Assembly: GCA_965248495.1 (NCBI GenBank)
Contig: CBDFJL010000003.1
Location: 2,294,001-2,358,000, forward strand
Reading direction: 5' to 3'
Source: CAUYXS01 sp965248495
GTDB taxonomy: Bacteria > Chloroflexota > Dehalococcoidia > Lucifugimonadales > Australimonadaceae
DNA length: 64,000 bases
This document shows, one piece after another, positions 9,779 to 20,161 of this stretch. Position 1 is the first letter of the stretch. Each line of letters opens with the position of its first letter. The notes under the pieces are model-generated. The model saw only the letters and a list, made by a program, of their open reading frames with translations. It ran no database searches and was not told the DNA's origin. Made by a program: the position numbers and the translations under genes.

Positions 9779-10645
9779 ATGATGAACGAAGCCGCGAAGA
9801 AAAGGGGTGGATGGAAGGGCCTGCCCTTCTACCCACGAGTAACGATCGCGGCGCTGCTCGTGTTCGCCCTGGTCTATACGGGCCTCAGCGCTTTAGCCAT
9901 AACCTCGGGCGGCGTGGAAGTGACCGAGGACGCGGTGCAAGTGATCGTCTTCTACGCCCTGTTCATGGTACCGACGCTCGTCATCGTCGTTCTCGTCTGG
10001 AGATCCGGGCTGACGACGCCCGTCGCCGCGATCTGGGCGATCGTGATGCTGCTGATAAGCGCGCCGTCGATACCCAACGCCTTGGGCACGTTCAACAGCT
10101 TTTTCGACGCTGGCCTGCTGATCCCCGCAATCGTGTCGCTAATGGCGGCAGTGGTCGCAGGTAGCGCGGGATTCCTGCACGATCGTCGGGGCGCCACACG
10201 CGACGCATCCTCGGCAGCCGACCGGTGGGCCCTCTGGGCGACAACGGCCATGGTGGTCGGGCTCATGGTCGCCTCGGGCGCGCTCCACCTCAATAGCCTT
10301 GAGGTGGTCAGCGCTGACGACAAAGCGGCCGCAATCAGTGTCGATATAGAAAACAGCACTTTCAAGCCCGCTCAACTCACGGTGCCGGCCGGCACGCCTA
10401 CCAAATTCGTCATCACGAACCGTGACCTCACCGTGCACACTTTCACAATTGAAGCGCTGGGTATCGATGTCAAAGTGCTGCCGGGCAGCGAGGAGCTGAT
10501 CGAGTTGTCCTCGCTCCCTGCGGGCACCTACGTGTACGTATGCACCTCTGGCATGGGGGCATCCCTACCACTCCATAAACCGGAGATAGAGAGCGAGCCG
10601 AGCGTGCCCGCGGATAGCGGCATGCTCGTGGTGAGCGAATCTTGA
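9779..10645 (+). CDS. Membrane protein with C-terminal cupredoxin-like domain
   Basis: This 288-residue protein has five or so hydrophobic helices in residues 20-190 (two near the start, two in the middle, one at about 175-190), then a roughly 95-residue extracytoplasmic cupredoxin-like domain. That domain begins AISVDIENSTFKPAQLTVPAGTP in the manner of nitrosocyanin/cytochrome-oxidase-type copper folds. Potential copper ligands are the His of LTVHTF, the Cys of YVYVCTSG, and a following Met and His (GMGASLPLH), but the usual C-x(n)-H-x(n)-M loop is altered. Electron transfer or copper sensing is possible; function unproven. There is no strong Shine-Dalgarno sequence; the start is the first of two consecutive ATG codons. 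Confidence 0.65.
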   Translation: MMNEAAKKRGGWKGLPFYPRVTIAALLVFALVYTGLSALAITSGGVEVTEDAVQVIVFYALFMVPTLVIVVLVWRSGLTTPVAAIWAIVMLLISAPSIPNALGTFNSFFDAGLLIPAIVSLMAAVVAGSAGFLHDRRGATRDASSAADRWALWATTAMVVGLMVASGALHLNSLEVVSADDKAAAISVDIENSTFKPAQLTVPAGTPTKFVITNRDLTVHTFTIEALGIDVKVLPGSEELIELSSLPAGTYVYVCTSGMGASLPLHKPEIESEPSVPADSGMLVVSES

Positions 10646-10648
10646 TCT

Positions 10649-10707
10649 CCACTTCGGGCGACGCTACAAGCGGTATCGCGACCGCGTGCCGCGCTGGCTG
10701 TAGCCGG
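10649..10707 (+). repeat. 59 bp direct repeat, copy 2 (orphan 3' end of a methyltransferase gene)
   Basis: This copy encodes FGRRYKRYRDRVPRWL and a stop, identical in protein to the end of the gene at 9292-9762. The two coding differences are synonymous (GGA/GGG, CGG/CGA) and the third lies after the stop. No upstream methyltransferase sequence accompanies it, so it is a leftover of a second gene copy or of an insertion event. Confidence 0.9.
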
Positions 10708-10737
10708 CCTCTAAGCCGACACCGAAGCGCCGCGCAA

Positions 10738-11475
10738 CTACGCCTCGGCGACCTCGCGCAGCATCGTCAGCCCCTTCTGCGTGTCGCTGGCGATGCGCGT
10801 CCGGTCGGACGACGCCAGCCGGCGCTGGAAACACCAGTAGGTGAACGCCTTCCAATCGCTCAGGCGATGCTTGACCCTCGGCTTGCGGCCCTGGTCGCGG
10901 TGAAAGGCGCGCAGCAGCGGCCGGTACGCGCAGCCATAGAGCCGGTCCGCCACCAAATCGTCGATCCCGTTTCCGTGGGCCAGCCCGCGCACGCCAAGCT
11001 GCTTGATCACCTCGCACTCCGTCACGTGCCACAGCGCCTCCTCCACGACGACGCCGTAGAAGAAGTTGAGGTGGGCGCGGTACTTGGCGACACCGAGGGC
11101 TTCCCGGAAGCGAGCGCCGCCGAGCCCGTCGGGTAGCTGGCCGTTGAACAACAACCGCACTTGCTCTTCGTGGGGTACCGCGTCGCCGGCCTCGAGCATC
11201 AGGCGCTCGGCGAGCAGCAACCAATCGAAGGCCTCGCCGGCGATGAGGTAGGTGAACTCGCGGCCCTCATGGACCTCGTGCGCCAGCGGCCAGGTGCCAA
11301 CGGCACGGAGCAGCGCATCGCTCCACGGTCGGCCGGCGGCGAGCTCGTGCCGCCAGCGAGCGATGGTCTCGATGGCCCCGGCGCTCGCGCCATTGAGCGC
11401 AAGGGGCTCGGAAGCGCCACCAGGCTGAGCGGCGCCGACGAGGTCCAGAACGGACGCCGGCGCACGCGTTGCCAT
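10738..11475 (-). CDS. Conserved-looking protein of unknown function, downstream of secA
   Basis: I do not recognise this 245-residue protein. It is soluble, rich in aromatic and charged residues, with repeated Trp/Phe-Leu-Leu helical stretches (WLLLAERLMLEAG, about residues 92-104) and a basic C-terminal third. No transmembrane segment, signal peptide or catalytic motif stands out. The ATG at 11475 lies one base after the secA stop codon, so it is almost certainly the last gene of a secA transcription unit. An in-frame extension upstream into secA would be an artefact. Confidence 0.7.
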   Translation of the reverse strand: MATRAPASVLDLVGAAQPGGASEPLALNGASAGAIETIARWRHELAAGRPWSDALLRAVGTWPLAHEVHEGREFTYLIAGEAFDWLLLAERLMLEAGDAVPHEEQVRLLFNGQLPDGLGGARFREALGVAKYRAHLNFFYGVVVEEALWHVTECEVIKQLGVRGLAHGNGIDDLVADRLYGCAYRPLLRAFHRDQGRKPRVKHRLSDWKAFTYWCFQRRLASSDRTRIASDTQKGLTMLREVAEA

Positions 11476-11476
11476 G

Positions 11477-14140
<2,664 letters not shown>

Positions 14141-14147
14141 CGCTTCA

Positions 14148-14153
14148 ATTGTA
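14148..14153 (-). promoter_or_regulatory. Putative -10 box of secA (TACAAT)
   Basis: On the minus strand TACAAT is followed by 7 nt and the secA ATG, leaving no room for a ribosome binding site. It implies a leaderless secA mRNA. Confidence 0.45.
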
Positions 14154-14264
14154 CCAGGGGGTAGCTGGGGTGCTCCCCCAATTTCGATGCGGCCCCGGCC
14201 GCATTGGAAGCGTATCGGGCGCGCACCGGGTGGACCTCCGTTGTCCGTAAGTCGGACCCGTGCG

Positions 14265-15614
14265 ATGCTTCGTGGACGCACGCGGCCCCCGACGCGCGTC
14301 GCCTTCAGGGAGTACAACGATGGCCACACCCAGCTCGATTCGCATGGTCTGGAGCATCGAGAAGCCGCACGCGACGCGAGGGCAGGCGTTCAAGTAATCG
14401 AGCACATCGAGGGAAGCGCCCTCCAGTGGCGCAACCTTCTGCTGCTCGCGCTGGCCGAGCTGCTGGGCCTGACGTTGTGGTTCAGCTCGTCAGCGGTCAC
14501 CCCGTCCATCCAGCGGGACTGGGGCCTGACGGATGCCAGCACGGCCTGGCTGGTCATGGCGGTGCAGATAGGCTTCGTCATCGGCACGCTGCTAAGCGGG
14601 CTCCTCACGCTCCCGGACATCGTGGACTCGCGCAAGCTCTTCGCCGCCGCGGCCGCGCTCGGTACGCTCTCCAACGCCGGCTTCGCGCTGCTGGCCGACG
14701 GGCTTGCCATGGGCATCGCCTTTCGCTTGCTCACCGGCTTCTTCCTGGCGGGTGTCTACCCACCGGGCATGAAGCTGTGCGCGACGTGAGCGCTGCGGCG
14801 CCGGGGTCTGGCCATCGGTATCCTAGTCGGCGCGCTGACCATCGGCTCCGCTTCGCCGCACCTCGTGCGCTCGCTGGTGGACTTCGACTGGCCAAACGTC
14901 GTGCTGGTGTTGTCCGTGCTGGCGCTGGTAGGCGCCGTCATCGTCTTGGTCGGCGTGAGCGAGGGACCCTACGCCGTGCGCGGGGCCCGCTTCGACCCGG
15001 CATTCGTCGCGCGGGCCTTCAAGGACCGAGCGCTCCGGCTGGCCAACCTGGGCTACCTCGGACACATGTGGGAGCTCTACGCCATGTGGACCTGGGTCCC
15101 GGTGTTCCTTGTCGACTTCCTCACCGACGGCGGAGAGACGTCGACCACGGCCAGCGTGCTCGCCTTCGGCATCATCGCCACGGGCGGCGTGGGGTGCGTG
15201 GTCGCGGGCGCCACCGCCGACCGCTGGGGGCGCACCATGACCACCAGCGTCGCCATGGCCATCAGTGGAGGCGCGGCAATCGTGGCCGTCTTCGTCGCCG
15301 ACGCGTCCATCTGGGTGCTGGCGCCGGTGCTCTTCATCTGGGGCATCAGCATCGTCGCCGACTCGGCCCAGTTCTCAGCGGCCATCTCCGAGCTGAGCCC
15401 ACCGGAGTACGTCGGGTCCGCGCTCACCCTGCAGACCGGCCTCGGCTTCCTGCTGACGCTGGGCTCCATCCAGCTGGTGCCCTATGTGGTCGACGCCTTC
15501 GGCTGGTCGGGCGCGTTCCTGATGCTCGCCGCCGGCCCTGCTGTCGGCATCGCGGCGATGCTTGCGCTGCGGCGCCTGCCGGAGGCTCGGCTGCTCGCGG
15601 GCGGTCGCCGCTAG
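14265..15614 (+). pseudogene. MFS transporter interrupted by a single in-frame TGA
   Basis: Reading one frame from about 14400 to 15614 gives a 12-helix MFS transporter (cyanate/CynX or OPA-like), from NLLLLALAELLGLTLWFSSS to RRLPEARLLAGG. One TGA at 14787-14789 interrupts it right after GVYPPGMKLCAT and before ALRRRGLAIGILVG. Related transporters have Trp at or near this place in the TM4-TM5 loop, so a single G-to-A change (TGG to TGA) explains it. No frameshift or other stop follows, so the lesion is recent, a sequence error, or recoded. The start is uncertain: the 14265 ATG is the first in frame but homologous sequence begins near 14400. Confidence 0.75.
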
Positions 15615-15652
15615 GCTTGCCTGTCCCATCAACTCGCGTCTATCGTGAGCGC

Positions 15653-16168
15653 GTGCCGCGCTTGTTCATCAGTTACAGCAGTGCCGATCGTGGTTTCGTG
15701 GAGCAACTCGCCCGCGACCTCCGAGAAAACGGCGTCGAGCCTTGGTTCGACGCCTGGGAGATACTCCCGGGTGATTCACTGACCAGGAAAATCGGCGAGG
15801 CGATTCTCTCTAACGAGATGTTCGTTGTAGTCCTTTCCCCCCAGTCTGTAGCCTCAGAGTGGGTTCAACAGGAGTTGGCAGTCGCGCTCGACCGGGAGTT
15901 CAAGGAACGACAGGTGACGGTGATTCCAGTCCTTTACCAACTATGCCCCATCCCACCGTTCCTTAGGGACAAGCGGTACGCCGACTTCACGCAGGATTAC
16001 CGCGTCGGCCTCCGTGATCTCTTGGCCGGCGTGCTTGGCCGTCCGTCAACTCCGCTCGCCACCAGCGTGCCAGCCAGTGCACCCGAGCACGTTATTTGGA
16101 CGAACGTCGAAAGCTCCACGGGGACGGCTGAGCATATCCACTACGGAAACGTGGAAACGGAGCGTTAA
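15653..16168 (+). CDS. TIR-domain protein
   Basis: The 171-residue protein is a nearly bare TIR domain: RLFISYSSADRGFVEQLARDL (beta-A and helix), WFDAWEILPGDSL (BB-loop), and the core VVVLSPQSVASEWVQQEL, whose Glu in SEWVQQE occupies the position of the NAD+-cleaving glutamate of catalytic TIRs. A short C-terminal tail rich in His/Thr/Asn (about residues 150-171) follows. Bacterial TIR proteins are commonly NADase effectors in anti-phage defence; that role is inference. The start is GTG at 15653, which places the beta strand at the N-terminus. Base composition is visibly less GC-rich than the flanks, suggesting acquisition. A small zinc-ribbon gene follows after 5 nt. Confidence 0.85.
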   Translation: MPRLFISYSSADRGFVEQLARDLRENGVEPWFDAWEILPGDSLTRKIGEAILSNEMFVVVLSPQSVASEWVQQELAVALDREFKERQVTVIPVLYQLCPIPPFLRDKRYADFTQDYRVGLRDLLAGVLGRPSTPLATSVPASAPEHVIWTNVESSTGTAEHIHYGNVETER

Positions 16169-16173
16169 GCACG

Positions 16174-16398
16174 GTGTCCCAGCCGCCAGTCGATTCCAGA
16201 GGTCTAACCTCCCTCGAATGGGTAACTTGTCCGACATGTAGTTACACCTTCCGCGTGGCGATTTCGCGTCAATATGGCCAGGTAGATGTTGTCTTGACGG
16301 ACCTCAGATACGACGTTAGGTACCACAACATGACCCCCCAGCAAGTGCGGTGTGTTAACAAGGCTTGCATGGGAAGCTTCCTGCTCATGCTCGCCTGA
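16174..16398 (+). CDS. Small zinc-ribbon-like protein paired with the TIR gene
   Basis: This 74-residue protein has a C19-x2-C22 knuckle (TCPTCSYTF) and a second pair C60-x4-C65 (RCVNKACMGSF), with a hydrophobic/charged stretch between them. This is a plausible minimal zinc ribbon and no known family is recognised. It starts with GTG 5 nt after the TIR stop codon, a spacing that implies one mRNA. It shares the lower GC content of the TIR gene. It could be a nucleic-acid sensor or a regulator of the TIR protein; this is inference only. Confidence 0.6.
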   Translation: MSQPPVDSRGLTSLEWVTCPTCSYTFRVAISRQYGQVDVVLTDLRYDVRYHNMTPQQVRCVNKACMGSFLLMLA

Positions 16399-16435
16399 AG
16401 CTTCGTTCTGATCATCAGCCCACGGAGGTACGCAA

Positions 16436-17368
16436 ATGGCCCTTCCCACTCGAACGCTCGGACGCACCGGCCTGGAGATAACGTCGCTCGGCTACGGCGC
16501 CATGGAGCTGCGCGGCGCCCCACGCGGACGTGAGGTGTCGTCGGCCAACGCCGGTCGCATCCTCAACGCCGTCCTCGACTCCGGTATCAACTTCATCGAC
16601 ACTTCTGTCGACTACGGGAGCAGCGAGGAGCTCATCGGCGAGCACATATCGAGCCGCCGCAACGAGTACTTCCTCGCCTCCAAGTGCGGCTGTCCCGTGG
16701 GCTGGGACCGCCCCGCGGACTGGCAGGGCCCCGCGCCGCACGTCTTCACGCGGGAGAACGTGATCGCGGGGGTCGAGCAGAGCCTGCGCCGCATGAAGAC
16801 CGACCACCTGGACCTGGTGCAGGTCCACGCCAGCCCCTCCCGGCAGGTGCTGGAGGAGGGCGGCGTCGTCGAAGCGATGCAGGACCTGCAGGCGCAGGGC
16901 AAGGTGCGGTTCCTCGGCATGTCGGGCACCCTCCCGCACCTGGCCGACCACATCGCCATGGGCGTGTTCGACGTGTTCCAGATCCCCTACTCCGCCGTCG
17001 AGCGCGAGCACGAGGACCTGGTGACCGCCGCCGCGGAGGCCGGCGCCGGGGTGCTGGTCCGGGGCGGGGCCGCGCGGGGCGCCGTGGCCGACGACAAGGA
17101 CCGCGGCAACGCCTACGCGGAGACCCGTAGGGACGCCTGGCAGCGGGCCGGCCTCGACGACTTACTCGACGGCATGTCGCGCATGGAGTTCACCATCCGT
17201 TTCACCGCCTCCCATCCGTCCATGAGCACCAACATCGTCGGCACCGTCAACCCGAACCACCTGGCGAGCAACGTCGCTGCGCAGGAGTCCGGGCCGCTGC
17301 CGGCCGACCTCTACGCCGAGGCGAAGCGCCGCCTGGCGGACGCCGGCGTGGCGCCGACTCGGGACTAG
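16436..17368 (+). CDS. Aldo/keto reductase
   Basis: This 310-residue NADP-dependent oxidoreductase of the AKR superfamily has a TIM-barrel fold. The family pattern is clear: GRTGLEITSLGYGAME at the N-terminus, the catalytic tetrad Asp and Tyr in FIDTSVDYGSSEELIG (about residues 45-60), Lys in FLASKCG, and His in HLDLVQVHA. The cofactor-binding C-terminal end is shorter than in classical AKRs. An AGG at 16426-16428 (CGGAGGTACGCAA) upstream of the ATG serves as Shine-Dalgarno sequence. The next dehydrogenase begins 2 nt after the stop, so the two form an operon. Physiological substrate unknown. Confidence 0.88.
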   Translation: MALPTRTLGRTGLEITSLGYGAMELRGAPRGREVSSANAGRILNAVLDSGINFIDTSVDYGSSEELIGEHISSRRNEYFLASKCGCPVGWDRPADWQGPAPHVFTRENVIAGVEQSLRRMKTDHLDLVQVHASPSRQVLEEGGVVEAMQDLQAQGKVRFLGMSGTLPHLADHIAMGVFDVFQIPYSAVEREHEDLVTAAAEAGAGVLVRGGAARGAVADDKDRGNAYAETRRDAWQRAGLDDLLDGMSRMEFTIRFTASHPSMSTNIVGTVNPNHLASNVAAQESGPLPADLYAEAKRRLADAGVAPTRD

Positions 17369-17370
17369 GC

Positions 17371-18264
17371 ATGGCAGCCGGGCGCTCAACGCGGACCATC
17401 GGCATCCTCAGCCCCGGCGACATGGGCTCAGGCATCGGCGCCATGCTGGCGCGCGCCGGCTTCAGCGTCGCCACATTGCTTGCGGGACGCTCCGAGCTGA
17501 CCCGCACCCGCGCCGCGGAGGCGGGCATGCGGGACGCAGGCACCATCGACGACCTCGTGGGCGAAGTAGACCTCCTCCTCAGCGTGCTGGTCCCATCCGA
17601 AGCCGTCGCGGTCGCCGGTGAGGTGGCCGCGGCCATGCACCGCACCGGCGCCAGGCCGGTCTGCGCCGAGTGCAACGCCATCGCTCCGCAGACGGTGTTG
17701 GGTATCGCGGAGGTCATCGGCGACGCGGGGGCGACCCTCATCGACGCGGGCATCATCGGCGCGCCGCCCAAGCCCGGTGGCAACACGCGCACCTACTGCT
17801 CCGGCCCCGACACCAGCGCCCTGGAATCGCTCGCCGAAGCGGGCCTGAACATCCGCGTCGTCGGGCCGGAGGTGGGTCAGGCATCTGGCCTCAAGATGGT
17901 CTATGCGGCGTCCACCAAAGGAACCACAGCCCTCTGGACCGAGCTGCTGGTCGCCGCGCGGGCCCTCGGCCTGGACGACGCCCTCATGGCCGAGTTCGCG
18001 GGAGGCCGCAAGGAGATCACCGACAGCCTCATGGGAGCCGTGCCGGCCATGCCCCGGAGGGCGCGTCGCTGGGTCGGCGAGATGGAGGAGATCGCCAAGA
18101 CCTTCGAGGGTCTCGGCATGACCCCGGCCATCATGCAGGGCGCCGCCGAGCTGTTCCGCTTCGTCGGCGAGACCTCGCTGGCGGAACAGACGTCGCGCGA
18201 GCCCGACCCGTCGCTCGACACCGTCCTCGACGCGCTGGCGAACCGCCTGGACGAGGCGCGCTAG
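17371..18264 (+). CDS. 6-phosphogluconate dehydrogenase-like NAD(P)-binding protein (DUF1932 type)
   Basis: This 297-residue protein of the beta-hydroxyacid dehydrogenase superfamily has an N-terminal Rossmann domain. GILSPGDMGSGIGAMLARAG near residue 10 is the dinucleotide loop, and a YAECNAIAP-like strand (VCAECNAIAP) follows at about 92. The C-terminal helical domain contains GLKMVYAASTKGTTALWTELL, typical of the DUF1932 branch, with the Lys of GLKMVY in the place of the conserved catalytic lysine. It is 2 nt downstream of the aldo/keto reductase gene and cotranscribed. Substrate unknown. Confidence 0.85.
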   Translation: MAAGRSTRTIGILSPGDMGSGIGAMLARAGFSVATLLAGRSELTRTRAAEAGMRDAGTIDDLVGEVDLLLSVLVPSEAVAVAGEVAAAMHRTGARPVCAECNAIAPQTVLGIAEVIGDAGATLIDAGIIGAPPKPGGNTRTYCSGPDTSALESLAEAGLNIRVVGPEVGQASGLKMVYAASTKGTTALWTELLVAARALGLDDALMAEFAGGRKEITDSLMGAVPAMPRRARRWVGEMEEIAKTFEGLGMTPAIMQGAAELFRFVGETSLAEQTSREPDPSLDTVLDALANRLDEAR

Positions 18265-18278
18265 GACAGTCTGCTTGT

Positions 18279-18397
18279 CATTCCAAGCGCAGCCCCTCTT
18301 GTCATTCTGAGCGCAGCGAAGAATCTGACCCTGCAAACGTCGTCGGCCTTCACCAGATCCTTTGTCGTCCTAGGACTCCTCAGGATGACAACGCGGC
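18279..18397 (+). repeat. Family A REPIN-like repeat, copy 1 (119 bp)
   Basis: The unit has a left arm TCATTCTGAGCGCAGCGAAG (18302-18321) continuing AATCTG, and a right arm CAGATCCTT...CAGGATGACA (18354-18390) that is the reverse complement type of the same arm. It can form a long imperfect hairpin. The whole 119 bp recurs at 18927-19045 with 117 identical positions, in the same orientation, on the other side of the GIY-YIG gene. Confidence 0.85.
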
Positions 18398-18423
18398 GGA
18401 ACAAGCCTCGTGTACATCTGGCC

Positions 18424-18475
18424 CTTTTCCAAGCGCAGCCCCTCTGGTCATTCTGAGCGTAGCGAAGAAATTTGT
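18424..18475 (+). repeat. Family A single arm left of the GIY-YIG gene
   Basis: Partial copy: CCAAGCGCAGCCCCTCTGG then TCATTCTGAGCGTAGCGAAG and AAATTTG. It lacks a right arm here; the nearest oppositely oriented arm is at 18874-18902, beyond the GIY-YIG gene. Confidence 0.75.
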
Positions 18476-18559
18476 TGATGCACGAGCGCGTACGGTTGCG
18501 ACGGCGCGACAACTGGCAATGGCGCTGAAGGAACAGCGCGTGGAGCATGGCCCACGCCC

Positions 18560-18865
18560 ATGGCGCGTACGTATTACGTCTATATCCTCACGAACAGATC
18601 CGGCACGCTTTACGTCGGCGTCACCAACGACATCCACCGACGATTGGCCGAGCATCGTAGCGCGAACGCCAGTCGATTCACGGGCCGGTATCGAATGACA
18701 CGCCTGGCGTATATCGAAACGACCAACGACATCCGGGCCGCCATAGCCCGCGAGAAACAACTTAAGGGCTGGAAGAGGCGGCGCAAGCTCGAACTAATCC
18801 AGGCGACGAACCCCCAGTGGCTGGACCTGAGTCAGAACTGGCCGACAGCAACGGCCAACGCATGA
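18560..18865 (+). CDS. GIY-YIG nuclease domain protein (small stand-alone type)
   Basis: This 101-residue single-domain GIY-YIG endonuclease has the paired strands YYVYIL (residues 5-10) and GTLYVGVTND (15-24) forming the GIY...YIG core, then Arg27, His32, and a helix with REKQLKGWKRRRK carrying the metal-binding Glu. It ends LIQATNPQWLDLS, a signature of the short stand-alone branch. The catalytic residues look intact. It sits alone between two sets of family A repeats, with inverted single arms immediately flanking it (18424-18475 and 18874-18902). Stand-alone members have no settled function; mobilisation or processing of the repeats is inference from this context. Confidence 0.88.
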   Translation: MARTYYVYILTNRSGTLYVGVTNDIHRRLAEHRSANASRFTGRYRMTRLAYIETTNDIRAAIAREKQLKGWKRRRKLELIQATNPQWLDLSQNWPTATANA

Positions 18866-18873
18866 TTGTCGCG

Positions 18874-18902
18874 TCAGATCCCTCGTTGCGCTCAGGATGA
18901 CA
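18874..18902 (-). repeat. Family A single arm right of the GIY-YIG gene (inverted)
   Basis: CAGATCCCTCGTTGCGCTCA followed by GGATGACAG is the reverse complement of the family A arm (TGTCATCCTGAGCGCAACGA). With the arm at 18424-18475 it forms an inverted pair enclosing the nuclease gene. Confidence 0.75.
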
Positions 18903-18926
18903 GGCCATCGGTTCGGCGCGCGCTGC

Positions 18927-19045
18927 CATTCCAAGCGCAGCCCCTCTTGTCATTCTGAGCGCAGCGAAGAATCTGACCCTGCAAACGTCGTCGGCTTTCA
19001 CCAGATCCTTCGTCGTCCTAGGACTCCTCAGGATGACAACGCGGC
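18927..19045 (+). repeat. Family A REPIN-like repeat, copy 2 (119 bp)
   Basis: Copy of 18279-18397 at a constant offset of 648 bp. Two differences were found (C/T in the GTCGGCCTT segment and T/C in CCTTTGTCG). Left arm and inverted right arm are both present. Confidence 0.85.
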
Positions 19046-19099
19046 CGTGGGCCCATGAGGCCAAACGGCCGAGAGGTGCGCGGCCTGACTTCACCGCCC

Positions 19100-19981
19100 C
19101 TAGTTCGCCTTGGCGATGACCTCGTCGCCGAAGCGGGCGATGTGCTCGCGCAGCCCGTCCTCCTCGAAGCGCAGCTGGAACGTGTCGATCCCCTCCTCGC
19201 GGTAGGTGCCCAGCGTCTCCAGCATGGCGGCGGGCTCGCCGAGGATGGTGGAGCCGGCCATGCCACCCTCGGCTACGGCCTCCGCCGTGAACGACGCTCC
19301 GCCGTTGAGGCAGCGCCGGACCGACTTGGGGTCGCGCCCCGCCTTCTCGGCACCTGCCTCGAGTAGGCCGACCAGCTCGCGCAGCTCCTCGATGCTCGCG
19401 GGCCAGCCCCCGTTCTTCAGCCAGCCGTCCGCCATCGCGCCCGTGTAGCGCATCATGCGCGGACGCCGCGCGCCAATCCAGATCGCGATCTTGCCGGCGG
19501 GCCGGATGCCGATGGTCGCATCAGTGGCGCGGTAGGACCGGCCTTGATAAGAAAACGTCTCGTTCGCCCACAACCCCCGCATGATCTCGACGGCGTCCTT
19601 GAGGTCCTCGAAGCGCTCGCCGGGCGAGCCGAATGGGATGCCGATGGACTCGTAGTGTGGGGCCTGGCCGCCCGCGCCCAGCATCAGCTCGACGCGTCCC
19701 CCGCCAGTAATGACGTCCAGGGTCGCGGCCATCTTCGCGGTCAGCGCGACGTTGCGGAACGGCACGTTCAGCGTGTTGTGCCCTATCACCACCTTGCTCG
19801 TCTGCACCGCGACCGCCGTTCCGAGCGTCCAGCCCTCCAGCGTGGGGTCCGGCGGGCGATCGGAGAACGTCACGCGGCTGAAGCCATGCCCCTCGGCGAG
19901 CTGGGCCAGCTCCACCGCCTCGGGGTAGGTGCGGTTTCCAAGGTTGAGCCCGAAGGTCAACGGGAAGTCTGTTTTCGTCAT
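19100..19981 (-). CDS. LLM class flavin/F420-dependent oxidoreductase
   Basis: This 293-residue luciferase-like monooxygenase-fold protein resembles F420-dependent reductases/monooxygenases. Features: N-terminal FGLNLGNRTYPEAVELAQLAEGHGF, the F420/flavin-contacting VVIGHNTLNVPFRNVALTAKMAATLDVITGGG, GAGGQAPHYESIGIPFGSPGERFEDLKDAVEIMRGLW, and RPAGKIAIWIGARRPRMMRYTG. The start is the ATG at 19981 because AGGAGG lies 6-11 nt before it. It is divergent from the CMD gene at 20162, with which it may be functionally linked. Substrate not predictable. Confidence 0.9.
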   Translation of the reverse strand: MTKTDFPLTFGLNLGNRTYPEAVELAQLAEGHGFSRVTFSDRPPDPTLEGWTLGTAVAVQTSKVVIGHNTLNVPFRNVALTAKMAATLDVITGGGRVELMLGAGGQAPHYESIGIPFGSPGERFEDLKDAVEIMRGLWANETFSYQGRSYRATDATIGIRPAGKIAIWIGARRPRMMRYTGAMADGWLKNGGWPASIEELRELVGLLEAGAEKAGRDPKSVRRCLNGGASFTAEAVAEGGMAGSTILGEPAAMLETLGTYREEGIDTFQLRFEEDGLREHIARFGDEVIAKAN

Positions 19982-20161
19982 GAGTCCTCCTCTTTGTCCA
20001 GTCCTCGAATGGGGGGCGGTCGCAGGTCGACCGGCAGGGCATGGTTTTACGCTGAGCCAGCCCGCGCGGCAAGCCCGGCCCCCGTTCCTACGATCTGGAG
20101 CGCACGCCGCGCCCCGGGACATTGCTATCCTCTCGCCGACCACCAGCACAAGGAGAGCAAA

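Noticed and set aside
14141..14329. Upstream extension of secA to GTG 14329
   Set aside because: The extension is not SecA-like, and a TACAAT promoter box sits between it and the real ATG at 14140.
14787..14789. General UGA-to-Trp recoding in this organism
   Set aside because: dapB, pyk, the DUF3090 gene and the PilN-like gene all use TGA as a stop overlapping the next start codon.
18279..19045. Repeats around the GIY-YIG gene as a CRISPR array or insertion sequence
   Set aside because: Repeats are 119 bp, only two full copies, with no spacers; no transposase or target-site duplication was visible.
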